Positions 49,031-58,476 of a stretch of 64,000 nt of DNA are shown here, one piece after another. This stretch comes from Phytohabitans houttuyneae (GTDB lineage: Bacteria > Actinomycetota > Actinomycetes > Mycobacteriales > Micromonosporaceae), in NCBI RefSeq assembly GCF_011764425.1, contig NZ_BLPF01000002.1, forward strand, positions 868,997 through 932,996, written 5' to 3'. Made by a program: the position numbers and the translations under genes. A model generated the notes under the pieces. The model was not told the origin of the DNA. It ran no database searches and worked only from the letters and a program-made list of their open reading frames with translations. Within the stretch, counting starts at the first letter, position 1. Every line of letters starts with the position of its first letter.

Positions 49031-49498
49031 ATGGCGGAGAAGTTCGCCGGCACGCTGGTTTGCGAGGGAGTCGGAGCGTGGACCTACGTTTCCGTGCCCG
49101 ATGACGTGGTGTCCCGGCTCGGGGGCCAGTCCCGCATCCCGGTAACCGGGGCGGTCAACGGCGCGGCGTTCACCGGTTCGGTGATGTCCGGTCCGGGCGG
49201 CAGCCGGTACGTCGTGGTCAACCAGGCCGTCCGGGACGCCGCCGGGGTGACGGCGGGTGACAAGGTGCAGGTCACCCTCAGCAAGGACACCGCGGTACGG
49301 ACGGTCGAGGTCCCCGACGACCTGGCCGCCGCGCTCGCCGACCATCCGCGCGCCCTGGAGTACTTCGACGGGCTCTCGTACTCCCGCAAGAAGGTGTACG
49401 TCGCCTGGATCACCGAGGCGAAGCGGGCGGAGACGCGGGAGGCGAGGATCTCCAAGGCCATCGACATGTTGACCGAGGGTCGGCCGCTCAAGGGCTGA
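49031..49498 (+). CDS. YdeI/OmpD-associated DUF1905 family protein
   Basis: 155 residues. An N-terminal DUF1905 barrel (FAGTLVCEGVGAWTYVSVPDD, GDKVQVTLSKD) is joined to the YdeI-type tail (YSRKKVYVAWITEAKRAETRE). Function is unknown. It is probably in one operon with the preceding HxlR-type regulator. Confidence 0.82.
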   Translation: MAEKFAGTLVCEGVGAWTYVSVPDDVVSRLGGQSRIPVTGAVNGAAFTGSVMSGPGGSRYVVVNQAVRDAAGVTAGDKVQVTLSKDTAVRTVEVPDDLAAALADHPRALEYFDGLSYSRKKVYVAWITEAKRAETREARISKAIDMLTEGRPLKG

Positions 49499-49646
49499 GT
49501 TTCGGTCGGCGCCACCTTGCCCGCGGTGGTCAGCAAGGGAGAAGAAGCTTCGCAGGTCGACGCCTTCCTAGCATGACAGGACGACTTCCGGCACCTAGCC
49601 GCTCCATGTCCCGCATGTGCTGGTCGAACGATCTGGGAGGTCTGTC

Positions 49647-50696
49647 GTGTCCTTAGATTCCGTCGAGTCGACCGCCCCGAACCTGCCGCACGTCGACTCC
49701 TGGCCCGATTTCTCGGAGCTCAAGCCGGAGCAGGCGAAGGCGAAGTTCCCGCCGCTCAACATCAATCCCGCCCGGTCGATCGTGCAGGACCGGTGGGAAC
49801 GGCTGGTCGCCGTCGCCGAGACGCCGCACGACATCCAACGGGTGTGGGAGGTCCTGACCGGGCCGGATCACGTCCGGCACTGGCTGGCGGTGGTCCGCGG
49901 CACGATCGCCGAGGTGGACGCCGAGTTCCACTACGACTTCGAGGACGGCGAGTTCTTCCACTGCCTGACCACCGAGGTGGAGCCCCCGCGCGGCGGCACG
50001 ACCGCGTCGCTGTCGTACTTCTGGCGCTGGGTCGGCGTCGGGCCGGCCACTCGCGTGCGGTGGGACTTGGCCGCGACGGCGGACGGCACCACCCGGATCA
50101 GCGCCACCGAGGAGTCGTTCAACCCGCCGAACGACTGGCGCGGCTGGAACGGCAACGGCTGGCCCGGCATCCTCGACCAGCTCGCCGGCTACCTGCGCAC
50201 CGGTACCACGTGGCGGTGGCCGTGGCGCCGGATGGGCCCTTACGTGCAGATCGAGCTCGAGTCGACGCCGTACGACGCGTGGGAAATGCTGTCCAAGCCG
50301 GAGTCGCTGCGCTACTGGCTTCAGCGCCGGTACGGCAGCTTCGCCACCGGTGACAAGCTCACCCTGATCATGGGTGACGCCAGCGGAATCGTGGAGATGG
50401 TCGTCCACCAGCACGTGGAGCCCAACCAGAAGTTCCCCTCCTTCCTGCCGTGGCTGGAGTTCGGGCTCAAGCGCGCCTCGTGGCCCGTGGAGCTGTCCGG
50501 AAAGCTCTACATCGAACACGCCGGGCTCAACCGCGCGTTGTTCCAGATCTTCGTCGACAACTGGGAGAACCTGCCGGCCGACATCCAGCTCGAGGAGCGC
50601 AAGATCATCGCTGGCTTCTTCCGGGACTCCATGGTTCGCGCGCAGCAGATGACCGGCCCCCGGCCGGCCCCGTCGCACCCGCACGGCTGGTCGTAG
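49647..50696 (+). CDS. Two-domain SRPBCC (AHSA1/cyclase-like) protein, first copy
   Basis: 349 residues. Two START-like lipid- or polyketide-binding domains are visible: about 50-180 (AETPHDIQRVWEVLTGPDHVRHWL, YFWRWVGVGPATRVRWDL) and about 195-330 (YDAWEMLSKPESLRYWLQRRYG). The fold resembles aromatase/cyclases of aromatic polyketide pathways, but many AHSA1 proteins have other roles. GTG 49647 follows GGGAGG. A paralogue with the same GVGPA-x-x-VRW motif is at 60666. Confidence 0.75.
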   Translation: MSLDSVESTAPNLPHVDSWPDFSELKPEQAKAKFPPLNINPARSIVQDRWERLVAVAETPHDIQRVWEVLTGPDHVRHWLAVVRGTIAEVDAEFHYDFEDGEFFHCLTTEVEPPRGGTTASLSYFWRWVGVGPATRVRWDLAATADGTTRISATEESFNPPNDWRGWNGNGWPGILDQLAGYLRTGTTWRWPWRRMGPYVQIELESTPYDAWEMLSKPESLRYWLQRRYGSFATGDKLTLIMGDASGIVEMVVHQHVEPNQKFPSFLPWLEFGLKRASWPVELSGKLYIEHAGLNRALFQIFVDNWENLPADIQLEERKIIAGFFRDSMVRAQQMTGPRPAPSHPHGWS

Positions 50697-50754
50697 GCCG
50701 CCGCTGCACCGCCCGTACACCCTCGGACCGATCAGCCGGAACAGGTGACGCGCC

Positions 50755-52002
50755 ATGACCATGTCCGACCAAGACCTCGCGACGACGCAGGACGTCCTGA
50801 TCCGGCTGATGATGCCGGACGCCGTGCAGAACCCGTACCCCATCTACGCCGAACTGCTGGAGCACTCCCCGATCTACCGCAGCCAGTTCGGCGCCTACCT
50901 GGTGTGCCGGTACTCCGACGCCGAGTTCGTCCTCAAGCACCCGGAGCTGTTTCCGGGCGTGCACCCCGAGGCGATGGAACAGATGTTCCCGCAGGCGGCC
51001 GAGCACGAGGCGTACGAGGTGCTGGTGACCTCGCTGGTCGGCAGCAACCCGCCGAAGCACACCCGGCTGCGCCACCTGGTCGGCAACGGCTTCACCGCGC
51101 GGCGCGTGGCCGACCTGCGGGCGAGCATGGAGGCCTGGTCGGATCGGATGCTCGCCGAACTTGTCGAGCGGCTGCACGCGGGGGAGACGGTCGACCTGCA
51201 CAATTCGGTGTCGTTGCCCATGCCGATGCACATGATCTCGGACCTGCTCGGCGTGCCGGAGAGCGACCGGCGCCAGCTCGCCAGGCAGGTCCCGGAGATG
51301 ATGAACGTGGTCGACCCGGCGGCCTCGCCGGAGGCGGTGCTGGCCGCCGACGCGGCCTTCCAGGACCTCGGCGGTTACTTCGACGGGTTGATCGAGGAAC
51401 GTCGCCGCGCGCCGCGTGACGACCTGGTCTCCGCGCTGGTCTCCGCGCGTGACGAGGGCAGCGATCGGTTGACCGACGCGGAGCTGCGCAACCTGCTGTT
51501 CAGCCTGTGGGCGGCCGGGTTCGAGACCACCGCCACGGCGATCGACAACGCCGTCCTGCTGCTGCTGGAGGAGCCGAGCCGGGCCGCCTGGCTGGACACC
51601 GCGGAGCGGACGGCGGCCTTCGTCGACGAGACGCTGCGGTACGAGCCGTCGGTGCAGGTGGCGCCGGGTATCCGGTTCGCGGCCGAGGCGGTGGAGCTCA
51701 GCGGGTACGAACTGCCCGAGGGCGCGCAGGTGCGGCTGATGCTCGGCGCGGCCAGCCGGGACCCGGCCGCCTACCGTGATCCGGACGTCTTCGACCCGGG
51801 CCGCACGGGTCCGCATCCGCTGAGCTTCGGTTCGGGCATCCACTACTGCCTCGGCGCCGGCCTGGCCCGGCTCGAGATGGGGGTGCTCCTGCCGCGGCTG
51901 TACAAGGCGGCGCCCAATCTGGCCCTGGCCGGTCCGCCGGTCCGCCGCCGCTCGGTTCCGCTACGCGATTTCAACTCGCTTCCGGTCACGCTCGCGGGTT
52001 GA
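50755..52002 (+). CDS. Cytochrome P450 (bacterial class I type)
   Basis: 415 residues. The I-helix AGFETTATAI, the ExxR motif (ETLRYE) and the haem loop FGSGIHYCLG with its Cys are all present. It would need external ferredoxin and reductase, which are not encoded nearby. It probably hydroxylates a pathway intermediate. It lies 58 bases after the SRPBCC gene and before the ABC exporter. Confidence 0.93.
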   Translation: MTMSDQDLATTQDVLIRLMMPDAVQNPYPIYAELLEHSPIYRSQFGAYLVCRYSDAEFVLKHPELFPGVHPEAMEQMFPQAAEHEAYEVLVTSLVGSNPPKHTRLRHLVGNGFTARRVADLRASMEAWSDRMLAELVERLHAGETVDLHNSVSLPMPMHMISDLLGVPESDRRQLARQVPEMMNVVDPAASPEAVLAADAAFQDLGGYFDGLIEERRRAPRDDLVSALVSARDEGSDRLTDAELRNLLFSLWAAGFETTATAIDNAVLLLLEEPSRAAWLDTAERTAAFVDETLRYEPSVQVAPGIRFAAEAVELSGYELPEGAQVRLMLGAASRDPAAYRDPDVFDPGRTGPHPLSFGSGIHYCLGAGLARLEMGVLLPRLYKAAPNLALAGPPVRRRSVPLRDFNSLPVTLAG

Positions 52003-52039
52003 TTGACTACTACTAATGCTCCAGTTTCATATATCAACC
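51997..52039. promoter_or_regulatory. AT-rich promoter region with inverted repeat before the ABC exporter
   Basis: GGTTGAT at 51997-52003 and ATCAACC at 52033-52039 form 7-base arms around an AT-rich core that includes TTGACT (52003-52008). The low GC content stands out from the surroundings. It may be a regulated promoter for the exporter genes; the -10 box is not certain. Confidence 0.4.
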
Positions 52040-52054
52040 TGCTAGGGTGTCGTC

Positions 52055-53080
52055 ATGGCTGATGCGATAAATGCGCAGGGCTTACGCAAGAAACTGGGGA
52101 AGACAGAGGCCCTTCGAGATCTTTCTATCAACGCCCGAGAAGGTTCCATCGTCGGACTGCTAGGTCCAAATGGAGCGGGCAAGACGACGTCGGTGCGCCT
52201 TCTCGCCACGTTGCTTCGTCCGGACGCCGGCCAGGTGTCGATCTGCGGGGTCGACGCGCTGGCGCAGCCCCGCCGCGTGCGCGGGATGATCGGGCTCACC
52301 GGCCAGTTCGCCGCCGTGGATCCGGTGCTCACCGGGCGGGAAAACCTTGAGCTGGTCGCCCAGCTTTACCGGATGGGCCGGGCCGCGGCCAAGCAGCGGT
52401 CGACCGAGACCCTGGAGCGGTTCGGGCTGGGCGAGGTCGCCGGCAACCAGGTGAAGACCTACTCCGGCGGAATGCGTCGCAGGCTGGATCTGGCGGCCAG
52501 CGTCCTCATCCGACCGCGCGTGCTTTTCCTCGACGAGCCCACGACCGGGCTCGACCTCGAATCCCGTCGCGAATTGTGGAAAGAGATCCGGGAGCTGGTC
52601 GCCGCCGGCACCACGGTTCTGCTCACCACTCAGTACCTGGACGAGGCCGACACTCTCGCGGACTCGATAACGGTTCTCGACAATGGTCAGACGGTGGCAC
52701 AGGGCACGCCCGGCGAGATCAAGGCTCGGGTGGGCGGGGATCGCGTGGAGTTCACCCTCGCCGACCCGGCCGCGCTCGACCGCGCGGAGGCCATCCTCCG
52801 CGACCATGCCGGCGCCGACGGCGAGCTCAGCGTCGACCGGACGCTGGCGCAGGTGACCGCCCGGCTCAAGGGCGACATCACCGCGGTCGCACCGATGCTG
52901 CTGGCCCTGCGGGAGGGCGGGATCGACATCGTGACCCACGTGGTGCGTCAGCCGACCCTGGATGACGCGTTTCTCGCCCTGACCGGGTCACGGATCAAGG
53001 CCTCCGGCGCCGGATCCAACGGATCCGGCCCGCAGCAGGGTGCCGAGACCGGCGCCGGGTCGAAAGGATCCAAGCGGTGA
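52055..53080 (+). CDS. ABC transporter ATP-binding protein, daunorubicin-resistance (DrrA) type
   Basis: 341 residues. Walker A GPNGAGKTT, the signature YSGGMRRRLDLA, Walker B VLFLDEPTTGLD and the switch His region (LLTTQYLDEADTL) are intact. The C-terminal DrrA extension is present. It powers export of a hydrophobic small molecule with the membrane partner downstream, overlapping by GTGA. Its location suggests self-resistance or product export for the surrounding pathway. Confidence 0.92.
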   Translation: MADAINAQGLRKKLGKTEALRDLSINAREGSIVGLLGPNGAGKTTSVRLLATLLRPDAGQVSICGVDALAQPRRVRGMIGLTGQFAAVDPVLTGRENLELVAQLYRMGRAAAKQRSTETLERFGLGEVAGNQVKTYSGGMRRRLDLAASVLIRPRVLFLDEPTTGLDLESRRELWKEIRELVAAGTTVLLTTQYLDEADTLADSITVLDNGQTVAQGTPGEIKARVGGDRVEFTLADPAALDRAEAILRDHAGADGELSVDRTLAQVTARLKGDITAVAPMLLALREGGIDIVTHVVRQPTLDDAFLALTGSRIKASGAGSNGSGPQQGAETGAGSKGSKR

Positions 53081-53922
53081 GCTCACAACAGACCATGACC
53101 GCCGCCGACCGGTCGCAGCCGCTGGAGTCGCCGGCGGAGGCCCGCAGCGGCCTGCTCTGGTACGTCAACGACGCCCGGCTGCTGGCCGGACGCAGCCTGC
53201 GACACGTCCGGCGGCGCCCGGACCAGCTGATGGCCGCCGTCCTTCAGCCGATCATGTTCTTCATCCTGTTCACGTACATCTTCGGCGGCGCCATCGAGGT
53301 GCCCGGCGGCGACTACAAGCAGTTCGTCCTCCCCGGAGTGTTCGGGCAGATCGTCGTCTTCGGCGGGATCGCCGGCATGTGCGTGGGCATCGCCGAGGAC
53401 CTGCGCAACGGCATGATGGACCGCTTCCGGTCCCTGCCCATGGGCAGCTCCGCGGTGCTGCTGGGGCGCACCGTCTCCGAGACGGCGCGCAACCTCGTGG
53501 CGGTCGTGGTGACCGGCGCGGTGGCCTACATCTTCGGATTCCGGTTCCAGGGCACCATCGTCGAGACTCTGGCCGGCATCGGCATCCTGCTGCTGTTCGG
53601 CTTCGCCCTCGCCTGGGTGCTGGCCATCGTCGGCGTCACCGCGAGCAGCGCGGAGGCCGCGCAGTCGACCGCCATGCCGTGGGCGTTCCTGTTCGGGTTC
53701 GTCAGCTCGGCGTTCGTGCCGTCCGAGTCCATGCCGGGCTGGCTGCGCCCGTTCGCGGACAACAGCCCGGTGACGGTGACGATCAACTCGGCGCGGGCGT
53801 GGTTCAACGGCGAGTCGCCCGGCTCGGACGCGACACAGTCGATCCTGTGGTCGATCGGGCTGCTGATCGTCTTCGTGCCGGTCTCGACGATTCTGTTCAA
53901 GCGGGCGACGTCCAAGTCCTGA
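53077..53922 (+). CDS. ABC transporter permease, DrrB type
   Basis: 281 residues with six membrane segments of the ABC-2 family (PIMFFILFTYIFGGAIEVPG, QIVVFGGIAGMCVGIAEDL, RNGMMDRFRSLPMGSSAVLLG). GTGA overlap with the ATPase gene means coupled translation. Together they form a drug-type exporter. Confidence 0.92.
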   Translation: MSSQQTMTAADRSQPLESPAEARSGLLWYVNDARLLAGRSLRHVRRRPDQLMAAVLQPIMFFILFTYIFGGAIEVPGGDYKQFVLPGVFGQIVVFGGIAGMCVGIAEDLRNGMMDRFRSLPMGSSAVLLGRTVSETARNLVAVVVTGAVAYIFGFRFQGTIVETLAGIGILLLFGFALAWVLAIVGVTASSAEAAQSTAMPWAFLFGFVSSAFVPSESMPGWLRPFADNSPVTVTINSARAWFNGESPGSDATQSILWSIGLLIVFVPVSTILFKRATSKS

Positions 53923-53958
53923 GAGCAGCAGCGAGCATCCGCGAGGAAGGGGTGGACG

Positions 53959-54723
53959 ATGGAGGTGATCGGGGTCGGCTTCGGCCGGACCGGGACCGCG
54001 TCGCTCAAGAAGGCGCTGGAGATCCTGGGCTTCGGCCCGACCTACCACACTCGTGAGATCTTCCGTGACCCCCGCAGGCTCGCCGACTGGGACGCGGCCG
54101 TTTCCGGCGCGGAGATGGACTGGGACAAGGTCTTCGACGGCTATCGATCCACTGTGGACTGGCCGGCGGCCGCCTTCTGGCGCGAGCTGATCGAAAAGTA
54201 CCCGGAGGCACGGGTCATACTGACCGTCCGGGAGCCGCGGGCGTGGCACAGGTCCTGCATGCGGACCATCTTCATGGTGTACCGCAGGGATCTGCCCAGT
54301 CGGATCGCCGTGAGCCTGATGCGGATACCGCTGATGATGGCCAACCGCCAGCTGCGCAACTTCAACCCCGTCTTCGACGGTGTCTTCCGTCGCCACTTCG
54401 GCTCCGGGCCGATCGATGACGAGGACTACGCGGCCGAGGTCTTCGACCGGCATGTCCGGGAGGTCAAGCAGACGGTGCCCGCGGACCGCCTGTTGGTTTA
54501 TCGAGTCGAGGAAGGATGGCCGCCATTGTGTAAGTTCCTTGGGGTCGGCGTGACCTTCGAGCCGTTCCCACACGACAACGATCAGCGTGCCTTCGACAAG
54601 ACGGTAAAGGGTTTCGTCGCACAGGGGCTCGGCCGACTGGCCACTGAGCCGTTCCGTGCCGCTGGCCGGCTGCTGAGGGGCCGCAGCGCGTCGGCGAAGC
54701 AGACCTCCAGCGAAACACCGTAG
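53959..54723 (+). CDS. Sulfotransferase family protein
   Basis: 254 residues. GVGFGRTGTASLKKALEILG is the PAPS 5'-phosphosulfate loop, and ARVILTVREPRAWHRSC supplies the 3'-phosphate motif. Such enzymes transfer sulfate from PAPS to a hydroxyl group. It lies 36 bases after the exporter permease and 67 bases before an alkylsulfatase-like gene, so sulfation and desulfation may both act on the pathway product. Confidence 0.85.
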   Translation: MEVIGVGFGRTGTASLKKALEILGFGPTYHTREIFRDPRRLADWDAAVSGAEMDWDKVFDGYRSTVDWPAAAFWRELIEKYPEARVILTVREPRAWHRSCMRTIFMVYRRDLPSRIAVSLMRIPLMMANRQLRNFNPVFDGVFRRHFGSGPIDDEDYAAEVFDRHVREVKQTVPADRLLVYRVEEGWPPLCKFLGVGVTFEPFPHDNDQRAFDKTVKGFVAQGLGRLATEPFRAAGRLLRGRSASAKQTSSETP

Positions 54724-54790
54724 ATAGGTACGTCTGTCGGTACCCGTGCCGCCCGCGGCGGTGCGGTGCTGAAGTGTGGGAGGACGAGGG

Positions 54791-56103
54791 ATGCAGGACC
54801 TGTTGGCCTACGCGGATCGGGTCTGGCGGGGCGAGGACACGCTCGCGGCGTACTTCTCGGGCGAACTTCGCAAGGACGGCCTCTCGCAGCTCACCGAGCA
54901 GGTGTGGATGTGGCCGGCGACGGGCAACGTCTACGTGTTCCCACCTCCGAGGGCATCGTGCTGTTCGACACCGGCGATCGCTACTCGTCCGACAAGCTGC
55001 TTGCCGCCGTGCGCGCCGTGTCCCCGGCGCCGGTCGTCTCGGCCATCTACTCTCACGGGCACATCGACCACGTGTTCGGTGTCGGCCCGTTCGACGCCGA
55101 GGCGGCGCAGCGGTCCGTCGTCCCGGTGTCCGTGGTCGCGCACGAGGCGGTTCCCCGCCGGTTCGACCGGTACCGGCTGACGGCGGGCTACAACGCTCTG
55201 GTCAACCAGCGCCAGTTCCGGGCGCCGGGCCTGGTCTGGCCGACCGTGTTCCGCCAGCCCGACCGCACGTACAGGGACCGGCTGCAGCTCGACATCGGCG
55301 GGCTGGGCCTGCAGTTGCGGCACGGTCGGGGCGAAACCGACGACGCGACCGTCGCGTGGCTGCCGGAGCACCGGATCCTGTGCTGCGGCGACTTCTACGC
55401 GTGGAACGCACCGAACGCGGGAAACCCACAGAAGGTTCAGCGGTACGTCGCCGAGTGGGCCGGGATGCTGGAGTGGATGGCCGGCCTCGGCGCGGAAATG
55501 CTGCTGCCCGGGCACGGCGTGCCCATCGTGGGTGCCGAGCGGATCTCGATGACGTTGCTGGGCGCGGCGGAGATACTCACCGTGCTGCACGACGCGGTGC
55601 TGGAGCGGATGAACGCCGGCGCGACGCTGGACGAGATCCTGCACGCCGACCTGCTCCCGCCGCGGGTGAAGGAGCTGCTCCGCCGCCCGTACCTGCGGCC
55701 GAGCTACGACGAGCCCGAGTTCATCGTCCGCAACGTCTGGCGGATGTACGGCGGCTGGTACGACGGGGATCCGTCCTCGGTCAAGCCCGCACCGCGCGCC
55801 GACCTCGCCACCGAGATCGCCGACCTCGCCGGCGGCAGCCGACGGCTCGCGGCCCGCGCCCTGGCGTTGGCGGACGAGGGACGGTTGCCGCTCGCCGGTC
55901 ACCTGGCCGAGCTGGCGGCCCTGAGCGCGCCCGAGGACAGCGAGGTACACGACGCCCGATCGCGGGTCTTCGGACAGTTGGAAAAGGGGGCGCCGTCCTT
56001 CATGGCCCGCGGCATCTACGCCTGGGCGGCGGCTGAGTCGCGCGCGAAGGCGGACGGCTCGGACCCCTGGTCCACAATGCGCGGCGGCCGTTGGGTGCCC
56101 TGA
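54791..56103 (+). CDS. Alkylsulfatase-type metallo-beta-lactamase hydrolase; one apparent frameshift
   Basis: About 437 residues once one C is added to the run 54940-54942 (YVFPTSEGIVLFDTGD). The zinc motif SHGHIDHVFG and later CCGDFYAWN and LLPGHGVP are present. The C-terminal half has the alkylsulfatase dimerisation region (YDEPEFIVRNVWRMYGGWYDG, ALADEGRLPLAGHLAELA). Family members cleave primary alkyl sulfates; some act on other substrates. ATG 54791 is preceded by AGGACGAGGG. It terminates at a strong hairpin. Confidence 0.8.
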
Positions 56104-56120
56104 TACCGAAGCCATAAACA

Positions 56121-56161
56121 ACACGGCTGGAGGTCCGATGACAGCGGACCTCCAGCCGTGT
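56121..56161. terminator. Bidirectional hairpin terminator
   Basis: Perfect 16-base arms (ACACGGCTGGAGGTCC on the left) around a 9-base loop, placed between two convergent genes. There is no long T-run, as is common in actinomycetes. Confidence 0.8.
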
Positions 56162-56173
56162 GACGTGCGGGCC

Positions 56174-56563
56174 TCAGCTCTTCGATTCCTCGACGATCAT
56201 GACGCCATTTCCGTCCGGATCGCTGATCTGGAAGAATGCGCCCCACGGGGCGTCGAAGGGCGGCGACGCGTCGATTCCCTTTTCGGTCAGCTCGACATGC
56301 ATCGCCTTCGCGTCCGCACAGGCGACCGACATATGTTGCGCGCCGGGTTTGAGCCCGCCGACCTGCCAGGTGGCCAGGACGATCGTCGTGCCACCGCCGG
56401 GCGCGGCCAGCTGGATCCAGCGCAGCCCCGGCTCCGGCGGCATCTCCTCGGGCCCCATCTCATGATCATTGATGACGCCGAATCCCAGCTTCTCGTAGAA
56501 TTCCTTGGCGCGATCTTGATCTGTTACCGGAACCGTGATGAGCGTGATGTGGCTGATCCCCAT
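56174..56563 (-). CDS. VOC (glyoxalase/bleomycin-resistance) family protein
   Basis: 129 residues. ISHITLITVPVTDQDRAKEFY, MSVACADAKAMHVELTEKGI and AFFQISDPDGNGVMIVEE are typical of the paired beta-alpha-beta-beta-beta fold. Metal ligands His, His and Glu can be placed. Roles include isomerases, extradiol dioxygenases and drug-binding resistance proteins; the last would suit a metabolite cluster. ATG 56563 is chosen because GGAG lies just upstream. Confidence 0.85.
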   Translation of the reverse strand: MGISHITLITVPVTDQDRAKEFYEKLGFGVINDHEMGPEEMPPEPGLRWIQLAAPGGGTTIVLATWQVGGLKPGAQHMSVACADAKAMHVELTEKGIDASPPFDAPWGAFFQISDPDGNGVMIVEESKS

Positions 56564-56694
56564 GGAATCTCCAGTCCTCAAATAGAGAACGCCGTTTCTA
56601 TCGCCGCAGAGCCTACCCCATCCGGCCAGATGGCGCAGGCAAGAGCGGGCTCATTCACCGGGCGAACTCCCGATGCCGAGGACCAATAAGATGA

Positions 56695-57468
56695 TCAGCC
56701 CTTGCTGGCTCCGACCATTTCCCGACGCAACGTCGTCGCGGCGTTACCCTCACGCATGTCGCACACCCGAACGAGGGTGTCGTATGCCACCAGGGCGCCC
56801 CGGACGACCTCGTTGTAGAGCTCCTGCGCGCTCACGCCGAGGTCGCGCATCGGCTGCATGAACATCAGGAAGAACGACCGGAAGTCGTACTTCTCGAGGA
56901 TCTCCTGGCCGAAGGGCTCCATGCGCTGGAGCAGCTGGACCCTCACCCGGAGCTTGCGCAGCGCGGCGATACGGGCCTGCGCCATCCCCGCAAAGCCACC
57001 CTCGCCGAGCTGGCGCAGCCGGTTTTCGTAGCAGTCGTCGCGGCCGTTCGCCAGCGCGACAGCCGCGTAACCCTGCAGGTTCTCGTACTCCTCGATGGCG
57101 CGGTCGATGTGCGCGACGGTGCCGGCCAGCGCGGCGAACGTCGCGTCATACGTGCCCCGCACCTCGCTCATCTTCGCCGCCACCGCCGTGCGGTCGAACT
57201 CACCGCTCGCCGACACCGCGCCGGCGGATGCCTCCACGACACAGCGCACGGTGTCGTCGAGGCTTGCCAAGGCCTCCATACAGTCGCGTACCGTGCGCAA
57301 CGTTTCGCCGGTGGCGACGGCGTCGGAGACCAGGCCAACGGCGATCTCGGCCGCCTCTGCTGCTGCGTAGTCGGTGGGGGGGCATTCATTGTGCAAACCC
57401 AAGACGCCCACTGCATTCTCCAATCCTAGTGACGGAGCATCGGATTTGACGGTATGCGTGTAGCCCAT
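56695..57468 (-). CDS. Unrecognised helical protein
   Basis: 257 residues that I cannot assign. It is mostly alpha-helical with frequent Ala/Glu/Arg, no signal peptide and no membrane segment. Notable segments are EYENLQGYAAVALANGRDDC, ENRLRQLGEGGF and FRSFFLMFMQPMRDLG. It is divergent from the methyltransferase gene, with a 12-base palindrome between, so it may be part of the same pathway or a regulator. Confidence 0.6.
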   Translation of the reverse strand: MGYTHTVKSDAPSLGLENAVGVLGLHNECPPTDYAAAEAAEIAVGLVSDAVATGETLRTVRDCMEALASLDDTVRCVVEASAGAVSASGEFDRTAVAAKMSEVRGTYDATFAALAGTVAHIDRAIEEYENLQGYAAVALANGRDDCYENRLRQLGEGGFAGMAQARIAALRKLRVRVQLLQRMEPFGQEILEKYDFRSFFLMFMQPMRDLGVSAQELYNEVVRGALVAYDTLVRVCDMREGNAATTLRREMVGASKG

Positions 57469-57512
57469 CCGATACTTCTCATGGGTTGCGCGCTCGCCAT
57501 GTTCAGCGACCT

Positions 57513-57524
57513 CGGCACGTGCCG
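57513..57524. promoter_or_regulatory. 12-base perfect palindrome between divergent genes
   Basis: CGGCACGTGCCG is self-complementary and lies in the 96-base gap between the unrecognised helical gene and the methyltransferase gene. It is a candidate operator for both. Confidence 0.4.
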
Positions 57525-57564
57525 GAAATGCCGCAAGGCGTAAGAAGCCGCAGGGTGCCGCGCG

Positions 57565-58467
57565 ATGAATACTTTGGATATCACCGGCATCGATGATCGG
57601 ATGGCATCAATGGAGACCCAGGCAGGCGCCACCGACGGGACACGGCCAGCGCCGGAAATCGGCAAGGTCTTCGATCGGGCCGCACCGCGGTACGAGCAGG
57701 CCGGCGTCCAGTTCTACGCACCGCTCGGCGAGCGGCTCGTGGCGGGCTTGGGCCTGCGGCCCGGGCAGCGGGTGCTCGACCTTGGCTGTGGCCGCGGCGC
57801 CTGCACGCACCCGGCGGCCGTTGCCGTCGGCTCGACGGGTTCGGTCACCGGTCTGGACGCCTCGACCGAGATGCTCGCCGCGGCCAGACGGGAGGCGGCC
57901 AGGATCGGGTTGGAGAACGTCTCCTTTGTGGAGGGTGACGCGGCCGCACCGCGGTTCCCGGCCCGATGGTTCGACGCGATCGTGGCCGGCTTGGTCATTT
58001 TCATGCTGCCGGATCCGGCCGCCGCGCTTCGCGCGATCCATGACCTGCTCCGGCCCGGCGGTGTTTTCGGCATGAGCACCTTCGGCGTCGACGACCCCAA
58101 GTTCTTCGAGGTGACGGCCGCGGTGCTGCCCTATCTGGACGGGCCGATGCCCCCGGTGCCGGGCCGGCAGGGCGGGGCGCTGCGGACCATGGACGGCGTG
58201 GCGGACCTCGTCCGGGCGGCCGGGTTCGACCAAGTGCGCGTCGCCGACGAGCACCTCGATGTCGCCTTCGACGGTCCACATCAGTGGTGGGACTGGCTGT
58301 GGCAGACCGGAGGCCGGGTGGTGCTGGAACGGATCGCCGACGAGCGCCTGCCGGAAGCGCGGGCGGCGGCGTTCGAACGCATGGAAAAGGTGCGCGCCGA
58401 GCGCGGACGGTTCGTCATCCATTGGAACGTGTGGAACACGTACGGCACACGCGGCGGCGGCGAATAG
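57565..58467 (+). CDS. Class I SAM-dependent methyltransferase
   Basis: 300 residues. The SAM motif VLDLGCGRGACTHPAAVAVG, then VTGLDASTEMLAAAR and FVEGDAAAPRFPARWFDAIV are clear, with LLRPGGVFGMSTFG as motif III. The C-terminal third (WWDWLWQTGG) probably binds the substrate. O-, N- or C-methylation cannot be told apart. It is 9 bases from the next P450 gene, so the two are probably in one operon. Confidence 0.88.
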   Translation: MNTLDITGIDDRMASMETQAGATDGTRPAPEIGKVFDRAAPRYEQAGVQFYAPLGERLVAGLGLRPGQRVLDLGCGRGACTHPAAVAVGSTGSVTGLDASTEMLAAARREAARIGLENVSFVEGDAAAPRFPARWFDAIVAGLVIFMLPDPAAALRAIHDLLRPGGVFGMSTFGVDDPKFFEVTAAVLPYLDGPMPPVPGRQGGALRTMDGVADLVRAAGFDQVRVADEHLDVAFDGPHQWWDWLWQTGGRVVLERIADERLPEARAAAFERMEKVRAERGRFVIHWNVWNTYGTRGGGE

Positions 58468-58476
58468 GGGTCGGCC

